A stretch of 52,841 nucleotides of DNA. Origin: Chloroflexota bacterium. GTDB taxonomy: Bacteria > Chloroflexota > Dehalococcoidia > Lucifugimonadales > Lucifugimonadaceae. The notes under the pieces are model-generated. The model saw only the letters and a list, made by a program, of their open reading frames with translations. It was not told the origin of the DNA and ran no database searches. Below are positions 50,944 to 52,841 of the stretch, in pieces. A program made the translations under genes and the position numbers. The stretch lies in the NCBI GenBank assembly GCA_022564545.1, contig JADFLG010000004.1, positions 1-52,841 on the forward strand, written 5' to 3'. The number at the start of each line of letters is the position of its first letter. Position 1 is the stretch's first letter.

Positions 50944-51591
50944 CTAAACCTCTTCCCAGCCCTCTGGAAGTTCAGGTGTCTTCCATAATTCGTCCGGCCT
51001 CCAGCTGGCCCAGATATTGCCGAACGGCGGCCTGTCGGCCCTCACGATTGCGAGCGCCTCAGCAGCCGTTGCACGGACCTCATCCGCCTCCCTGCCAGTG
51101 AAAAGGCCGGCCGAAATCGCATTGGCGAACTCGTCTTCGTCCTTGTACCGCCACGCCTTCCGGTCCGGTTCAACCACGATGTCCAGAAACATGTCCCAGG
51201 TGTCGAATCCAAAGCGCGTGCGCCTGTATGGCGCGTCGATATTGATGTACCAGCCGCGGAGTTCGGTCATTCCTTTATCCCAGAACACCCACAGCGACCA
51301 CATGGTGCGCGGTGATTTAAGGCGCAGGACCCCAGAGGTGTGCCACTTGCGCGCTACCATCTCCCATGACTGCGCTGCCATCACCTCGACACTCAGGTGA
51401 CCCGTCCCGCCGGACACCCCGTTCATAACCGTCGTGCCGGGAGGGGTCCAGGTGGCGATCAGTTCCGGAGTGTCGGTAACGACGATTGAAGGAAAGACGG
51501 TCTGTACTTTGCCGCGGAAAACATATCGAATCGCGATGTGATCGCCAGGCTGGAACCCTGGAACCTCGCTTGAATTGTCTATCGTGACCAT
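50944..51591 (-). CDS. DUF402 domain-containing protein (FomD-like)
   Basis: This 215-residue protein has an N-terminal beta-rich part and the DUF402 core GWYINIDAPYRRTRFGFDTWDMFLDIVVEPD (split here as WYINIDAPYRR, then DTWDMFLDIVVEPD), with the paired Asp residues of the metal site, then an ADEV helix. FomD-type members hydrolyse nucleoside di/triphosphates or CMP conjugates. ATG 51591 is 72 bp from the divergent dehydrogenase start. Substrate unknown. Confidence 0.8.
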   Translation of the reverse strand: MVTIDNSSEVPGFQPGDHIAIRYVFRGKVQTVFPSIVVTDTPELIATWTPPGTTVMNGVSGGTGHLSVEVMAAQSWEMVARKWHTSGVLRLKSPRTMWSLWVFWDKGMTELRGWYINIDAPYRRTRFGFDTWDMFLDIVVEPDRKAWRYKDEDEFANAISAGLFTGREADEVRATAAEALAIVRADRPPFGNIWASWRPDELWKTPELPEGWEEV

Positions 51592-51662
51592 TGGCGCATT
51601 ATGCCGATTGTGACACCATGCGCACTCGGCGCATCTGCCCGAAATACAGCGGAGATGAACGA

Positions 51663-52637
51663 ATGGCCCGAACAGAACAATTAAAAGTTGTTATTGGCAC
51701 CGACCATGTTGGTACTCACTATGCCGACGAGCTGCGCGATTCGTTCCCGGAGATCGAGTTCGTCGTTGCGTATGACCCTGCCGATCACGTAAATGCGATA
51801 CGCGACGCTGACGCATTTTTCGGCTGGCCAAGCGGCGATGCCTTCGCGGCAGCGCAAAACCTGAAATGGATCGCGTGCCCGGGCATGGGCATCGACAGGA
51901 TCGTCGCATACCAGAACATCGTCGATTCGGACGTGCCGATAACAAATGCGCCGGGCACCCACGTTACTTCGATGGGCGACCATGTGATCGGCGCGATGGT
52001 CGGGCTGACTCACCGGTTCCAGGAGGCGTTTGTAGACCGCCAGAACAAGACCTGGGACACGCCGAAGTACGCCTCCCGAATCACCGAATTAACTGGAACG
52101 ACTGTGGGAATATTCGGCCTGGGCGCCATCGGCAGGGCGGTAGCTGATCGGGTGGCCGCGTTCGGAACGACGACACTTGCTATCGACCCCGGACCATCCG
52201 AGGTTCCCGTAAGCGTCAGGGAGTGCTGGGACCTCGACCGGCTCGACGACCTGTGCCGCCTGTCGAACTTTCTTGTGATCGCTGCGCCGGTGCTCGATAC
52301 GACACGCAATTCGATCGACGCCCGCCGGATCGCGCTAATGCCCGAAGGCAGCTACGTGATCGTTATATCCCGGGGCCAGATCGTCGACGAGGACGCCCTG
52401 TGCGATGCGCTCGAATCGGGTCACCTTGCCGGGGCGGCACTTGATGCGACAGCCGTTGAGCCACTGCCCGAAGACTCAAGGTTGTGGACCCTGCCGAACG
52501 TCATTTTGACTCCACACTCGTCCGCCCTCACGCCCGAGCTGTACGAGATGCGACGCCAGGCTTTCAGGGCGAACCTCCGGAGGTTCGCAGCCGGCCAACC
52601 GCTCGAAAACGTCTGCAACAAGACGGCTGGTTTTTGA
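51663..52637 (+). CDS. D-isomer-specific 2-hydroxyacid dehydrogenase
   Basis: This 324-residue NAD-dependent dehydrogenase has the Rossmann motif VGIFGLGAIGRAVADR (148-163), and the catalytic set R237 (VISRGQIVDE), E266 (AVEPLP) and H285 (TPHSS), so it should interconvert a 2-oxoacid and a D-2-hydroxyacid. ATG 51663 (GGAGATGAAC upstream) is preferred over the open frame from 51591, which would begin opposite the DUF402 start codon. The gene is monocistronic as far as the window shows. Confidence 0.92.
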   Translation: MARTEQLKVVIGTDHVGTHYADELRDSFPEIEFVVAYDPADHVNAIRDADAFFGWPSGDAFAAAQNLKWIACPGMGIDRIVAYQNIVDSDVPITNAPGTHVTSMGDHVIGAMVGLTHRFQEAFVDRQNKTWDTPKYASRITELTGTTVGIFGLGAIGRAVADRVAAFGTTTLAIDPGPSEVPVSVRECWDLDRLDDLCRLSNFLVIAAPVLDTTRNSIDARRIALMPEGSYVIVISRGQIVDEDALCDALESGHLAGAALDATAVEPLPEDSRLWTLPNVILTPHSSALTPELYEMRRQAFRANLRRFAAGQPLENVCNKTAGF

Positions 52638-52720
52638 TTTGACACGACCCATCGACACTTTGAGCGCGCTCTAACTCCGCGCAGCACGCCTGGCGAATGG
52701 CATCTTCCCGACCCCTGGAG

Positions 52721-52841
52721 CCTGTCTCATAATACGTCGACCGGCGAGATTAGTTCCTTCTCCTTGGGGAGAAGGTTAGGTTGAGGGGGAACGATTCGAC
52801 GGTGATTTTGATGCTTTTGAACGGGTGTTGACGACTCAGCA
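52721..52841. repeat. Dispersed MITE-like repeat, running off the window
   Basis: CCTGTCTCATAATACG matches the terminus of the 25199 copy (TATCTCAAAATACG). CTTCTCCTTGGGGAGAAGG and GTTAGGTTGAGGGGGAA follow. The other end lies beyond the window. Confidence 0.65.

Overview
The window looks like a piece of a GC-rich bacterial chromosome, most plausibly from an uncultured Chloroflexota of the SAR202/Dehalococcoidia type. This is inference, not a marker-gene result. It rests on repeated enolase-superfamily and SMP-30 paralogs, dipeptide-type ABC importers with V/E-rich lipoprotein linkers, a DnaD-like protein beside dnaB, a three-gene proton-translocating transhydrogenase, and many MITE/REP-like repeats between operons. 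No rRNA, tRNA, phage or CRISPR locus was seen.

Layout. 1-1747: the 3' tail of an unidentified gene, then an IS3-family element (177-1486) inserted in a dispersed palindromic repeat. 1748-14364 (+): an uptake and catabolism block with a mannonate-dehydratase-like TIM-barrel enzyme, a small membrane protein, two importer sets (lipoprotein SBP plus DppB- and DppC-like permeases, no ATPases), a mandelate-racemase-type enolase and an amidohydrolase. Both SBP genes lie behind near-identical 108-bp promoter/leader copies. 14365-15780: an inverted pair of another dispersed repeat, one arm split by an IS256-like element with a Zn-ribbon transposase. 15868-18813 (-): pntAA-pntAB-pntB.

19041-31047: central carbon metabolism, with a second enolase-superfamily enzyme, an FGGY sugar kinase, a 6-phosphogluconate dehydrogenase, a HAD phosphatase, a DUF2090 aldolase-like protein, glucose-6-phosphate isomerase, transaldolase, RpiB and two SMP-30/gluconolactonase-like proteins. 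Together these cover much of gluconate entry, the pentose phosphate pathway and sugar-acid lactone hydrolysis. 31153-36200 (+): a ceramidase-fold protein, a GH4 glycosidase with a coupled MDR dehydrogenase, and two tandem paralogous membrane proteins.

36399-41613 (-): rplI, then a tightly coupled replication block of dnaB, a DnaD-like gene, a helicase-loader-like protein with two complete AAA+ domains, and a doubled HIT protein. Between rplI and dnaB lie a strong terminator and two DnaA boxes phased 10 bp apart. 42284-52637: a third SMP-30 protein, a SelA/DgaE-like PLP enzyme with a 6PGDH-like dehydrogenase, an Mrp-type ATPase with a DUF59 (MIP18) protein, a putative ribbon-helix-helix protein, uvrB, a DUF402 protein and a D-2-hydroxyacid dehydrogenase.

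The strongest leads for something not yet described are the tandem AAA+ helicase loader next to a doubled HIT protein, the DnaA-box pair in front of dnaB, the REPIN-like repeats whose hairpin tips vary while staying paired, and the duplicated promoter modules of the orphan ABC importers. Functions are assigned from motifs read by eye; no database search was possible.
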